Source: Paenibacillus sp. 32352
GTDB taxonomy: Bacteria; Bacillota; Bacilli; Paenibacillales; NBRC-103111
Direction of reading: 5' to 3'
NCBI RefSeq assembly: GCF_002042965.1
Contig: NZ_MZNT01000003.1
Location: 62,001 to 126,000, forward strand
Length of the DNA stretch: 64,000 nucleotides
The notes under the pieces: model-generated
What the model saw: the letters and a program-made list of their open reading frames with translations, nothing else
Databases searched by the model: none
What the model was told of the DNA's origin: nothing
Made by a program: the position numbers and the translations under genes
Shown: positions 35,401 to 43,611 of the stretch, in pieces
Layout: every line of letters begins with the position of its first letter
Position numbering within the stretch: the stretch's first letter is position 1

Positions 35401-38206
35401 GCTCCAATGGAACGCCGCCAGCGGCGCGACCAGCTATCATATCAAGCGCAGCACGGTGAACGGAAGCGGTTATCAGACCGTTGCTACAACGACTGGGCTC
35501 AGTTATACGGATACGTCGGTAACGGTCGGAACGACCTATTACTACGTGATTACCGCTGTCAATGCAGCGGGAGAAGGGGCCGGCTCCGTTCAAGTGAGTG
35601 CAACGCCGGCCATTGTGGTGGATCCACCGGTAGTACCGGCGGCTCCAACGGGCTTCACCGCAAGTGCAGGCGATTCGAAGGTACAGCTGTCGTGGGGGGC
35701 GGTCTCGGGGGCAGACTCCTACCGTGTTAAGCGCAGCACGAGTGCAGCCGGTCCTTTCAGTGAGCTGGCTTCCAATATAGTTGCTGCCACTCACACGGAT
35801 ACCGCTGTGATGAACGGAACGACCTATTATTATGTGGTCACAGCTCTTAATGCAGCGGGCGAAAGCGCAAGCTCGGCTGTCGTAAGTGCTACTCCGGCAC
35901 AAGTAACGACACCTAATCCGGTAGAAGGCGACATTATCGTGTCTCCAGACGGTTTGGATTCCAATGCGGGAACGATGGCAAGTCCGATGTCGTTAACGGC
36001 AGCTTTGACAAAAATCGGCGCAGGAAAAACGATCTACATGCGCGGCGGCACTTACAGCTACTCCTCACCTGTGACTATCGAGCGCAATAACAGCGGTACT
36101 GCGGATGCCCGGAAAAAGCTGGCTGCCTACGGCTCGGAGAAGCCGGTCATGGACTTCTCGGCAGAAGCGTTTGACTCTACGATGAGAGGCCTGCAAATCT
36201 TCGGCAGCTACTGGTTTGTGTATGGGCTGGAGGTGAAAGGCGCGGGTGACAACGGAATCTTTATCGGGGGCAATTATAACCGTATCGAGAACGTAGAGAC
36301 GCATCATAACAAAGATACCGGCTTACAAATCAGCCGTTACAGCTCCACTGCCTCCCGGGAAGAGTGGCCGAGCTACAACGAAATCATCAATGTGTATTCC
36401 CACGATAATTTTGATCCGGATAATGGGGAGGATGCGGACGGCTTTGCCGCCAAGCTTACGATCGGTCCGGGCAACATGTTCGACGGCTGCATCGCCGCCT
36501 ATAATACCGATGACGGCTGGGATCTGTATACGAAGACGGATACGGGAGCTACCTATCCGGTTATTATCCGCAACAGCATTTCCCATCATAATGGTCAAAC
36601 GTCGGAAGGGAACACGACCACGAACAGCGACGGCAACGGCTTCAAGCTCGGAGGCGAGAAGATTAAAGTAGATCACATCGTACAAAATAGCATCGCCTTC
36701 CAGAACAAAAAGCACGGATTTACGTATAACAGCAATCCCGGGTCTATCCAAATGACCAACAACACTTCATGGGCCAATGGGGAATCCAACTTTGCCTTTG
36801 ATTCGGGAACGCATATTTTTACGAATAACCTGTCGTACCAGGGGACGGCGAGTGATAAAACGTCCGGAACGGATATGGACAGCTCGAACGTATGGTGGAA
36901 GAACAAGAAAAGCACTAATGCCAAAGGGCTAGCTGCAAGCAACGACGATTTCGTCAGCCTGACCCCGGCAATTGCACGTAATGCGGACGGTTCCCCTAAC
37001 GTAGGGAGCTTCCTGAAGCTGGCGGCGAACAGTGATATGAGAGGGGCCGGTACGCCTAAGGGAACGGACATCGGTGCCAACGGCAATACTTCTGCGCCGT
37101 CTCAAGTACCTGCTGCTCCAACCGGCTTGACGGCTGCAGCAGGAAACAAGCAAATCGTCTTAAGCTGGAATGCGGTGAACGGTGCGGTCAGCTACTCAGT
37201 CAAGCGAAGCCAGTCGAGCAGCGGCAGCTACTCCACTATTGCCGATTCGCTGGCCGGAACCTCCTATACGGATTCGAATGTAGAGAACGGGACCACATAC
37301 TACTATATCATTACGGCTAGCAACGAGGCCGGTGAGAGCGGTCCTTCGAACCAAGCGGCTGCTGCCCCAAGCTCATTATCTCTGCCGATAGCGAAGCTGA
37401 GCGGTTCCGGGCAAGTCGATTACGGCAAGCCGCTTGCGGTTCAATTCGAGCTGGCTAATATGGGTGCATCGAATGCTATATTTGCCCAGGATATTACATT
37501 GCAATACGATGCGGCTGTTCTTGAGTTCGTGTCAGCAGAATCCCTCGTTGACGGACTGTATGTCATGGAGAAGAAGAACACGCCTGGAGAGCTTCGCCTG
37601 ATTGCGGTTAGCATGGGGCAAGCCGGTGCGGTTGCCGCAGACTGCCCTGTCATTCAATTGAATTGGAAGGCCAAGACTTTAAGTCAGCCTGCATCTACGG
37701 TGATATCGACCAAGTCCGTCCAATTGGCAGATAAGAACGGAGGCGTTGTACAGCCAAGCGGAGCATCGATCAGCATCCAGGTGGGCGGGGTAGACGCAGC
37801 CGCTCTGCAGAAGGCTATTGAGCACGCGGAAGCGGTATATGCCTCCGCATTGGAAGGCATGCATGCAGGGCATTACCCGGCGGGGGACAAGGCGGAGCTG
37901 AAAGCCGCTATCGACAAAGCCAGGACCACGCTGAGTAACCCGGAAGCAGCACAGCAGCAGCTTGATAGCGCAGCCAGCGAGCTGTACGCTGCGGTTGCGG
38001 CGTTTGAAGCGAAGAAATACGCCCCGGTTGATGGCGATCTCAATGACGACTTGCTCGTCACTATCGCAGATTTAGGCATGATTGCATCGTACTACGGATT
38101 CACGAACTCCACTCCAAATTGGGAGCAAGTCAAGCCTATGGACTTCAATCATGATGGAATCATTAATATTACGGATCTCGTTCATATTGCGAATTTGATC
38201 GAATAG
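32405..38206 (+). CDS. Giant secreted double pectate lyase (PL1 + PL9) with cohesin and dockerin
   Basis: 1933 residues. Modules in order: signal peptide 1-33 (cleavage after PSFA); laminin-G-like region about 40-255; FN3 at 256-340, 347-433 and 437-523; PL1 pectate lyase about 529-966, with the VWIDHC motif near 689 and RMPRLR near 801; FN3 at 979-1069 and 1078-1165; PL9 lyase about 1174-1561 with DADGFAAK near 1345, which carries the expected catalytic Lys; FN3 1568-1656; cohesin-like 1660-1796; FIVAR 1798-1872; dockerin 1875-1933. Both dockerin calcium loops are complete (DLNDDLLVTIAD and DFNHDGIINITD). It should cleave polygalacturonate outside the cell. A cohesin and a dockerin on one chain could allow the protein both to dock and to be docked upon. 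GGGGGTAGAGG precedes ATG 32405. Confidence 0.93.
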   Translation: MKAKRLLSVVLSAAMALNVLQLSSLALMNPSFAADGDFIATTIVNDDYETGSGRADLEAAGYTISPNPGTASNDVGILGAGDIANGTVNNDKTGKLMHVLDSGSGTTRFLRTFPSKATGLVTVEFDWRADKSGTDATNYRVMRVENQAGQALVELRLSDSGVNVSQYVSGSNKKVVPNFEKDKWYHFKIEIDTNAQKAESFVRTSPTGAYTSAGQWGFTEAASPAEAAQLQAYTAGSQTASMYYDNLQVYTKVAKPSAPTGVTAAAGNGLVQLTWTAVNGMTYTVKRSNMTGGPYTEIAAGLSAASFEDKGLTNGTTYYYVVTAAMNGLESSLSNEASATPQAPQIPSAPAGLTAASGNGEVSLTWTPVSGAESYIIKYAEISGGPYTEIAGIETNAYIVKGLTNNKPYYFVAAAVNEAGQSGNSTEATAIPVQSPPPSAPAGLKATAGQGQVALSWNPVSGAQSYNVKRSTDGLNYETVASAIPSTSYVNTGLTNHTTYYFTVTAVNSNGESVPSAAVTATPVEAPPVEQYNLTGFANGNPGGGSIPETDAKYIKVYNALDFAKAINRKNGYKVVEIMNDLDLGWNEIPAEAKTAAGSLFVANIAPKTHPVLLETGVSKIYIDTVNNMTIFSANGAKIKHAGFTVKHSSNLIFRNLEFDELWEWDELSKGDYDKNDWDFMTVEDDSKVWIDHCTFNKSYDGGIDVKQGSSGVTISWSLFRGDDRSENSWVTRQINYLEQNPSNYAMYKFLRDQGLSTDDIIAVSAGQKKQHLVGATEFDSKNPNLQVTLHHNYYKDMQDRMPRLRGGNVHAYNIVMDSAGNWEAKKRISDAQAAAISSKGYHFGITSNGAISTEGGAVLVENSHIIDVFYPIRNNQVDAAKTQYTGKILAKNTIYSMDGKVFQGDSNTMDSPLAPVPAPPLEFAWSGMTELPYSYTADDPSTLISRLTGPEGAGAGQLHWAKENWLFTSGYSTGGGSVEVPAAVEGVKAAATKNGQIALQWNAASGATSYHIKRSTVNGSGYQTVATTTGLSYTDTSVTVGTTYYYVITAVNAAGEGAGSVQVSATPAIVVDPPVVPAAPTGFTASAGDSKVQLSWGAVSGADSYRVKRSTSAAGPFSELASNIVAATHTDTAVMNGTTYYYVVTALNAAGESASSAVVSATPAQVTTPNPVEGDIIVSPDGLDSNAGTMASPMSLTAALTKIGAGKTIYMRGGTYSYSSPVTIERNNSGTADARKKLAAYGSEKPVMDFSAEAFDSTMRGLQIFGSYWFVYGLEVKGAGDNGIFIGGNYNRIENVETHHNKDTGLQISRYSSTASREEWPSYNEIINVYSHDNFDPDNGEDADGFAAKLTIGPGNMFDGCIAAYNTDDGWDLYTKTDTGATYPVIIRNSISHHNGQTSEGNTTTNSDGNGFKLGGEKIKVDHIVQNSIAFQNKKHGFTYNSNPGSIQMTNNTSWANGESNFAFDSGTHIFTNNLSYQGTASDKTSGTDMDSSNVWWKNKKSTNAKGLAASNDDFVSLTPAIARNADGSPNVGSFLKLAANSDMRGAGTPKGTDIGANGNTSAPSQVPAAPTGLTAAAGNKQIVLSWNAVNGAVSYSVKRSQSSSGSYSTIADSLAGTSYTDSNVENGTTYYYIITASNEAGESGPSNQAAAAPSSLSLPIAKLSGSGQVDYGKPLAVQFELANMGASNAIFAQDITLQYDAAVLEFVSAESLVDGLYVMEKKNTPGELRLIAVSMGQAGAVAADCPVIQLNWKAKTLSQPASTVISTKSVQLADKNGGVVQPSGASISIQVGGVDAAALQKAIEHAEAVYASALEGMHAGHYPAGDKAELKAAIDKARTTLSNPEAAQQQLDSAASELYAAVAAFEAKKYAPVDGDLNDDLLVTIADLGMIASYYGFTNSTPNWEQVKPMDFNHDGIINITDLVHIANLIE

Positions 38207-38221
38207 GAGCTGGGACGGAAA

Positions 38222-38275
38222 GGGGAAGGGCGCGAATCTAGTCCGAACCAATAGGATGGGTCATGCGCCTTCCCC
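38222..38275 (+). other. Intercistronic stem-loop between the lyase and cohesin-SLH genes
   Basis: GGGGAAGGGCGC (38222-38233) pairs with GCGCCTTCCCC (38265-38275) with one bulged G, followed by TGATTTTC. It may be a partial terminator or protect the upstream mRNA and so set the ratio of enzyme to anchor. Confidence 0.6.
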
Positions 38276-38303
38276 TGATTTTCAGAAAGAAAGGATGGGC
38301 TCG

Positions 38304-40118
38304 GTGAAGAGACTGCAGCGCTGCTTGATTTTTCTTATGATGCTTGTATGGGTGTGGCCGATCCTGCCGCAAGGGATCCGTGCGGAGACCCCTCCTGTGT
38401 TTTCGCTGGAGGCAAGCACAAGCACGACGGAACTGGACCGCGAATTTACAGTGACGTTAAAAGGAAGCGGCCAAAAGGATCTGTACGGATATGAGGCTAT
38501 CATTGAATATGATGCGTCCAAACTGAATTTTATTGAGCAAAAGAATGGGATGAACGGCAGCGGCTTTTCCATGGGGCCGATTCACAAGGACAATGTATTG
38601 ACCTTCGCTTATACAAAGGTAGGCAAGGGAGTGGCTGGTGAAAGCGGAGATGTCACCCTTAGCCGCCTGACCTTCAAGACGAAGGCTGCCGGAACGGCTT
38701 CGGTCAAGCTGGTGAAAGTAACCACTGTGTCCTCCAAAGAGACGGAAAGCATCTGGACCGGCGCAAGCTCAGTGTCTGTTGTCATCGGAGGGGACGGAGG
38801 CAATCCTTCGAATCCCGGAACGGGGGGCAGACGCGGAGGAGGTTCAGTGGCTGTCGCGCAGCCTCAAATGCAAAGCGATGGAGACGGAGTCCGCATTGTG
38901 GTAAACCCCATGTCCCAGACGGTCAAAGCGGACGGAAAGTCCGTCGCTGTCGCTGCTTTAACCGACGAGATCTTGGCTAATGCTGTAGAAGCGTTAAAAG
39001 CGAATCCTGCAGCCATGAATACTATCCATATTGACGCCAGCAATCCGTTGACAGCGGTTCGAGTTGACATTCCAGGAACGGCCTTAGCGGAGCTTATTCA
39101 TCAAACCGGCGGCGTCATCCTATCCATTCAATACAATGAAGCAAGGTATGATTTGCCAGTAAGGGCTTTGAAGCTGGACCAATGGGTGGCTTCGCTTCAA
39201 GCGGAGCTGAAGGATGTGAAGGTCAGCATTCTTATCGAGAAAATAAGCGGAGCGGCCGGACAGCCATTTTCCGTTAAAGCCGGAGAGAACGATCTTAAGC
39301 TTGTAACCGAAGTGTATGACTTTACTATTACGGCGGAGAGCGGCGGCAAGACAATCACGGCAGAAGATTTCGGCGATACGTATGTATCCCGCCTTATCGA
39401 GGTCGCTTCCCCGGTGAATTATGGGAAAACAACAGGCGTATGGTTCGACCCGTCCACCGGGGAGCTGAAGTTTGTTCCCACCTTCTTTCATACCGACGGC
39501 AGCCATACGACTGCAACGATCAAAAGGCCCGGGAACAGCATGTATGCGCTGGTCGAGCACAGCAGAGCCTTTGCAGATCTGAGCGGCCATTGGGCACGGC
39601 AGGACATAGAGATGCTCGCGTCCAAGCTGGTCGTATCGGGACGGACGGATCAGGCTTTCGTGCCTGAGGAGCGCATTACGAGAGCGGAGTTCGCTGCACT
39701 TCTGGTACGCGGTCTCGGGTTGTCCGAGAGGGAAGTCTCCTCCTTCCATGACGTTACCTCCAAGGATTGGTTTGCAGGGTCGGTAGGAGCGGCGAATAAA
39801 GCGGGGCTTGTCGACGGAATCGCGGGCGATAGATTTGCTCCCAATGACCATATCACCCGTGAGCAAATGGCTGCGATGATGAGCCGTGCCTTGAAGCTGG
39901 CAGGCAAAGCAACCCAAGCGGATCTCAAGTCACTGGAGATGTTTCATGATGAGGCTGCTATCAGCAGCTGGGCTCGTGAAGCGGCGGCTCTGTCCGTGAC
40001 GGCAGGATTTATGAATGGGCAATCCCCGTCTTCATTTGCTCCGAATGCTGCTGCCACCCGTGCAGAGGCGACCGTCGTACTGAAACGGATGCTCCAATAT
40101 ATCGAATTTATCAATTAG
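38304..40118 (+). CDS. Cell-surface anchoring protein: cohesin plus three SLH repeats
   Basis: 604 residues from GTG 38304, eight bases after AAAGGA; an in-frame ATG at 38295 overlaps the site. A signal peptide (CLIFLMMLVWVWPILPQGIRA) is followed by a cohesin-like beta-sandwich about 27-155 (REFTVTLKGSG, LYGYEAIIEYDASKLNFIE), a Gly/Pro/Ser linker (GGNPSNPGTGGRRGGGS), a domain of about 260 residues I do not recognise but which looks like those in other Paenibacillus surface proteins, and three SLH repeats at 423-604 (FADLSGHWARQDIEML, FHDVTSKDWFAGSV, FHDEAAISSWAREAA). SLH repeats bind pyruvylated wall polymer. This is the layout of an anchoring scaffoldin with one cohesin, placed between two dockerin proteins. 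Confidence 0.9.
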   Translation: MKRLQRCLIFLMMLVWVWPILPQGIRAETPPVFSLEASTSTTELDREFTVTLKGSGQKDLYGYEAIIEYDASKLNFIEQKNGMNGSGFSMGPIHKDNVLTFAYTKVGKGVAGESGDVTLSRLTFKTKAAGTASVKLVKVTTVSSKETESIWTGASSVSVVIGGDGGNPSNPGTGGRRGGGSVAVAQPQMQSDGDGVRIVVNPMSQTVKADGKSVAVAALTDEILANAVEALKANPAAMNTIHIDASNPLTAVRVDIPGTALAELIHQTGGVILSIQYNEARYDLPVRALKLDQWVASLQAELKDVKVSILIEKISGAAGQPFSVKAGENDLKLVTEVYDFTITAESGGKTITAEDFGDTYVSRLIEVASPVNYGKTTGVWFDPSTGELKFVPTFFHTDGSHTTATIKRPGNSMYALVEHSRAFADLSGHWARQDIEMLASKLVVSGRTDQAFVPEERITRAEFAALLVRGLGLSEREVSSFHDVTSKDWFAGSVGAANKAGLVDGIAGDRFAPNDHITREQMAAMMSRALKLAGKATQADLKSLEMFHDEAAISSWAREAAALSVTAGFMNGQSPSSFAPNAAATRAEATVVLKRMLQYIEFIN

Positions 40119-40130
40119 AGTGAAGTTTGT

Positions 40131-40155
40131 CGCCCGTATTCGGCCGAAGCGGGCG
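40131..40155 (+). other. Intercistronic stem-loop before the third complex gene
   Basis: CGCCCG and CGGGCG with an inner palindrome TTCGGCCGAA. A second small hairpin, CGGC/GCCG (40161-40174), lies just before the ribosome binding site. No T run, so an mRNA-processing or stability element is more likely than a terminator. Confidence 0.55.
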
Positions 40156-40192
40156 GCAGACGGCACATTGCCGGCAGGGGGAATGGAATGGT

Positions 40193-41902
40193 ATGAAGGG
40201 CCTATTCAACAAGAGGCTGCTTAGATTAATCGTTTCCTTTTTATGGATGCTGCAGCTTGGCGCTTTAGCGGTTGTGCCGATGGCGTTCGCCAATACGCTG
40301 CCTATCGATTGGTCGGCTTCTACAATGAATGGAAGCGTTAGCCCCACATCGACTGCATATGTCAGTCAAGAAAGCGTAACTTATGGCCAGGGAATCTTCG
40401 ATATGGCAGCCCGAAGAGGGAAAATGCAAAGCACAGTGTCGGGAGGCGATACGGTATATTTTGTTTATACGCCTGTGGAGGGGGACTTTACCATAACCGC
40501 TCGGGTCGTATCGGTCGGGATTGAGCCAGGTTCCTCGGCCATGAATGCGGAAAACCGTGCGATGCTGATGGTTAAAGACGGGGTGTCCAACGACTCGAAT
40601 TCATTCTCGGTCATTTATAAGCCGACGACATTGTCTCCGGCCGTTACCGGCACTGTGACTTCCTATAAGCGTTTCGGCTCCTCGTCGGGTGCTGGCTCCA
40701 GCGTGAGCGGTTCTTTTAACACGCCGATCTATTTGAAGCTGGAGAAGTCGGGCAACGTTTATAAAGGCTCTTATTCTTCAGATGGCTTGAACTACACTAC
40801 GTATTACTCGCAGACCGATACAGCCAATACGATGAACTCCACATCCCTTTATGTTGGCTTGGCGGTAACGGCAGCGACGGTTCAATTCGACAATGTGTCG
40901 ATTATCAAAACCTCATCGAGCGCTTTGAACGCTCCTGTGAACTTATTGGCGCAGCCGGGAGACGGAAAGGTTGAATTATCCTGGGATACGGTAACTGGAG
41001 CAACTTATTATAATGTGAAGCGGGCGAGCCAATCGGGAGGACCTTATACTACAGTCTCTGGCAATGTGTATGCTTCTTCCTACACGGATGCAGGTGTCGT
41101 TAACGGTATTAACTATCATTATGTCGTCACCGCAGCGAATGAGAAAGCCGAAAGTCTTCCTTCCGTTGAGGTAACCGCTAAGCCTGCGGCGGCAGCTATT
41201 CCTGTAAGCTCGATTACCGTGAGATCAACGAACGGTGAAGCAACGATTACGGCGCCTGGCGGAACCCTGCAAATGCAGGCGGTTGTTTTGCCCAATAACG
41301 CTGCAAACCGTTCGGTCTCTTGGAGCGTCTATGAATCGGATGGAATAACCATCACAGATAGAGCGACGATCAGCAGCACAGGCTTGCTGCAAGGCATGAT
41401 CAACGGAAAGGTGAAGGTCATCGCCAAAGCCTTGGATGGTTCTCATGTGCAAGGAAGTGCCGTGGTGACTATCGCTATCGCGGGGGCAGACACAACTTTG
41501 CTGCAAAATACAGTAGAGGCTGCGCAGACCTTATACAATGCGGCAGAGGAAGGCTCGAACCCGGGACAGTATCCGATAGGAGCTAAAGAGGCGCTGCTTT
41601 TGGAGATCAACAGGGCAAAGTCTGTAGTAGCGAATGCTCTAGCCACACAAGAGCAAATGAATGAGGCTGTCGATAGGCTGAATAAAGCGATTCAGACATT
41701 CCGAGCAACGGTTATACAATTCCATGCTGGAGATGTAGATGGCAACGGTATCGTCAATGTCGGTGACCTGGGTATCGTCGGAGGAGCGTATGAAAGGAGC
41801 TCAAGCAGTCCCGGCTGGGAGGCTGTCCAACATGCGGATGTCAATCAGGATGGGAACATTGACCTTGATGATATTATCTATCTAGTCCATATTATTCCAT
41901 GA
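40193..41902 (+). CDS. Secreted non-catalytic dockerin protein
   Basis: 569 residues from ATG 40193, after AGGGGGAATGGAATGG. Signal peptide 1-33 (ends VVPMAFA); laminin-G/DUF1349-like module about 35-240 (VEGDFTITARVVSVG, YLKLEKSGNVYKGSYSSDG); FN3 247-333; Big-type Ig domain about 337-433; FIVAR 433-510; dockerin about 512-569. The dockerin has two complete loops (DVDGNGIVNVGD and DVNQDGNIDLDD), joined by a linker containing SPGWE, as in the lyase (TPNWE). No lyase or hydrolase module is visible; the first module may bind carbohydrate. It is the third gene of the cluster and ends at a terminator. It probably docks to the SLH protein's cohesin or the lyase's cohesin. Confidence 0.88.
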   Translation: MKGLFNKRLLRLIVSFLWMLQLGALAVVPMAFANTLPIDWSASTMNGSVSPTSTAYVSQESVTYGQGIFDMAARRGKMQSTVSGGDTVYFVYTPVEGDFTITARVVSVGIEPGSSAMNAENRAMLMVKDGVSNDSNSFSVIYKPTTLSPAVTGTVTSYKRFGSSSGAGSSVSGSFNTPIYLKLEKSGNVYKGSYSSDGLNYTTYYSQTDTANTMNSTSLYVGLAVTAATVQFDNVSIIKTSSSALNAPVNLLAQPGDGKVELSWDTVTGATYYNVKRASQSGGPYTTVSGNVYASSYTDAGVVNGINYHYVVTAANEKAESLPSVEVTAKPAAAAIPVSSITVRSTNGEATITAPGGTLQMQAVVLPNNAANRSVSWSVYESDGITITDRATISSTGLLQGMINGKVKVIAKALDGSHVQGSAVVTIAIAGADTTLLQNTVEAAQTLYNAAEEGSNPGQYPIGAKEALLLEINRAKSVVANALATQEQMNEAVDRLNKAIQTFRATVIQFHAGDVDGNGIVNVGDLGIVGGAYERSSSSPGWEAVQHADVNQDGNIDLDDIIYLVHIIP

Positions 41903-41916
41903 AAGGACTAAAACGA

Positions 41917-41944
41917 GGAAGGGCTTTGGGGCCCTTCTTTTTTT
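41917..41944 (+). terminator. Terminator closing the cohesin/dockerin cluster
   Basis: GGAAGGGC (41917-41924) and GCCCTTC (41931-41937) followed by TTTTTTT. Confidence 0.88.
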
Positions 41945-41966
41945 CGATTTAATTATAACGTTACAT

Positions 41967-42659
41967 CTAGGTTTCGATTAATTGCAGTGTTGTTTGATTG
42001 CTCTGGTTATCGTTAGTGAATATTTTGGAAGACCGCAGGACTGCACCCTCAGGGGTAAAAGTCGCGTCAGGATCCCCTTGAATCCATAGGGATATATCCA
42101 GGTATTGCACCACTTTTCCATCATGAACAAAGACAAGAAGACTGCTGCTCTCGTCGGATAAACGCAATGTATTTTTTGTCCACTCGTACCCGAGGCGTTC
42201 GTTAATTTGGGTATGCGTGGTATAGGGGCCGAACAGATACAGCTTATCCCATACAAAATCGGTCAATTCTCGTACATATAACGGAGCGGTCTCACCATTG
42301 CTTTGAGCGGTAAGAGAGTATGCACGGAATTGTTCCTCGAGTGTTTTGTGCTGATTAAGATCGACAGCATTCATCTGCTGGTCAAATAGTTTGATTAATG
42401 ACAAAGTGGCAGGAACTGCCAAAATGATAGAGAGAAAGATCCACAGCGGTTTATGCCAATGCCTAATCTCAAGTAGATGAGTAAGCATATAGGTGATGAG
42501 CAGGCCAACGACAAAAGGAAGCAGGCAAATCGTGAGGTTCATCGGGCCAAACCCATTCTCATTAATATCTAAAACCGTATTTACAATCCCATATCCGAAA
42601 AAGTAAATGACAGTTAGTCCAATCCATGCAATCCCAATGATTAACTTCCTCACGTGCAT
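41967..42659 (-). CDS. Hypothetical membrane protein with outer C-terminal domain
   Basis: 230 residues: three hydrophobic helices in the first 90 residues (LIIGIAWIGLTVIYFFGYGI; LTICLLPFVVGLLITYML; LWIFLSIILAVPATLSL), then a soluble domain of about 130 residues, probably outside the cell. The segment VWDKLYLFGPYTTHTQINERLGYEW recalls short lipoprotein-like domains of Bacillales with no assigned role. It is convergent with the dockerin gene and unrelated to it by sequence. Confidence 0.75.
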   Translation of the reverse strand: MHVRKLIIGIAWIGLTVIYFFGYGIVNTVLDINENGFGPMNLTICLLPFVVGLLITYMLTHLLEIRHWHKPLWIFLSIILAVPATLSLIKLFDQQMNAVDLNQHKTLEEQFRAYSLTAQSNGETAPLYVRELTDFVWDKLYLFGPYTTHTQINERLGYEWTKNTLRLSDESSSLLVFVHDGKVVQYLDISLWIQGDPDATFTPEGAVLRSSKIFTNDNQSNQTTLQLIET

Positions 42660-42809
42660 AATCGCTTAACCTCGACTTTTGAATGTAATAATATATAACT
42701 ATTATACTTGAAGGGAGGATATTTTTGCCAAAGGTTCTGGTAAAATGGAATAAATAGCATTAATAATGGGAGCTTGATCCTATGGGAATCAATGAAGCAG
42801 GAGGCTGCA

Positions 42810-43505
42810 ATGTTACTGAAGGATACAGATCAACTGGATGATCTAAAGTATTTTTTAATCAACTGGTACGGAAGATACGACAGCTCCTGCGGTGTACCGG
42901 CGGACGAAATTCCACCATATCTGCCAAAGGCGTTACATGAACTATATGCATTTGCAGGACGCTGGAAAAAGGGGTCGGACGATCACCTCGAGAACTCTCC
43001 GGAGATTTTTCAACAGCAGGATTGTCTTTACTCGGTGGAGCGTCTAAAGAAGGACCAGGATAAGGTTACCTTTCTTGAGGAGAATCAAGCCAACTGGACT
43101 TGCCAAGTGGAAGCAGGTCAGAAAAATTCGCCTGTCTACTGTGACGAGTGCTTGCTTTGGGATGATAATGCCGAGGGGCATATCATTGTAAATGACTCTT
43201 TATATCATTTTCTGAAAAGCTTTTGTTTACAGGAGGTTGTTTTTGGCTGCAAACATCTTTATACGATAGAAGGAAAAATAGATAATATACAAATGTTGTT
43301 TAATAAACCTATTGAAGATGTGTGGCTTAATGGGTACTATATTAGCCCGAAAGAAGAGGGACCTACCCATGCATTTTACCGGTGTGGGGACGTGCTGGTC
43401 ATGGAGCGCTATGGTGACCTTTGGTTATCTAACAATGATTTGCATGCACACTTGAATGGTGATATCTTGTCCTCCATCAAACTGAGGAAGATTGAAACTG
43501 TTTGA
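42810..43505 (+). CDS. SUKH/SMI1-KNR4-like hypothetical protein
   Basis: About 231 residues. ATG 42810 follows AGGAGG by five bases; in-frame TTG 42774 and ATG 42792 are less well placed. The sequence pattern (LPKALHELYAFAGRWKKG, VTFLEENQANWTCQVE, SPVYCDE) is like SUKH proteins, which often give immunity to secreted polymorphic toxins. No toxin gene is adjacent, so it may be an orphan immunity gene or something else of the same fold. The call is from pattern only. Confidence 0.55.
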   Translation: MLLKDTDQLDDLKYFLINWYGRYDSSCGVPADEIPPYLPKALHELYAFAGRWKKGSDDHLENSPEIFQQQDCLYSVERLKKDQDKVTFLEENQANWTCQVEAGQKNSPVYCDECLLWDDNAEGHIIVNDSLYHFLKSFCLQEVVFGCKHLYTIEGKIDNIQMLFNKPIEDVWLNGYYISPKEEGPTHAFYRCGDVLVMERYGDLWLSNNDLHAHLNGDILSSIKLRKIETV

Positions 43506-43611
43506 AATAATCTAAGAGTCATAACAGATCTAGATTAAACCGTGCTATTGATTTTGAAATAAGCGGTTTTTTGACGCCCTAATTTTACGGAAAAGGAAAT
43601 AGTAGATAGGT

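Noticed and set aside
33170..37370. Similar segments within the lyase gene as a DNA repeat array
   Set aside because: They are six FN3 protein modules that have diverged at DNA level, not a tandem nucleotide repeat.
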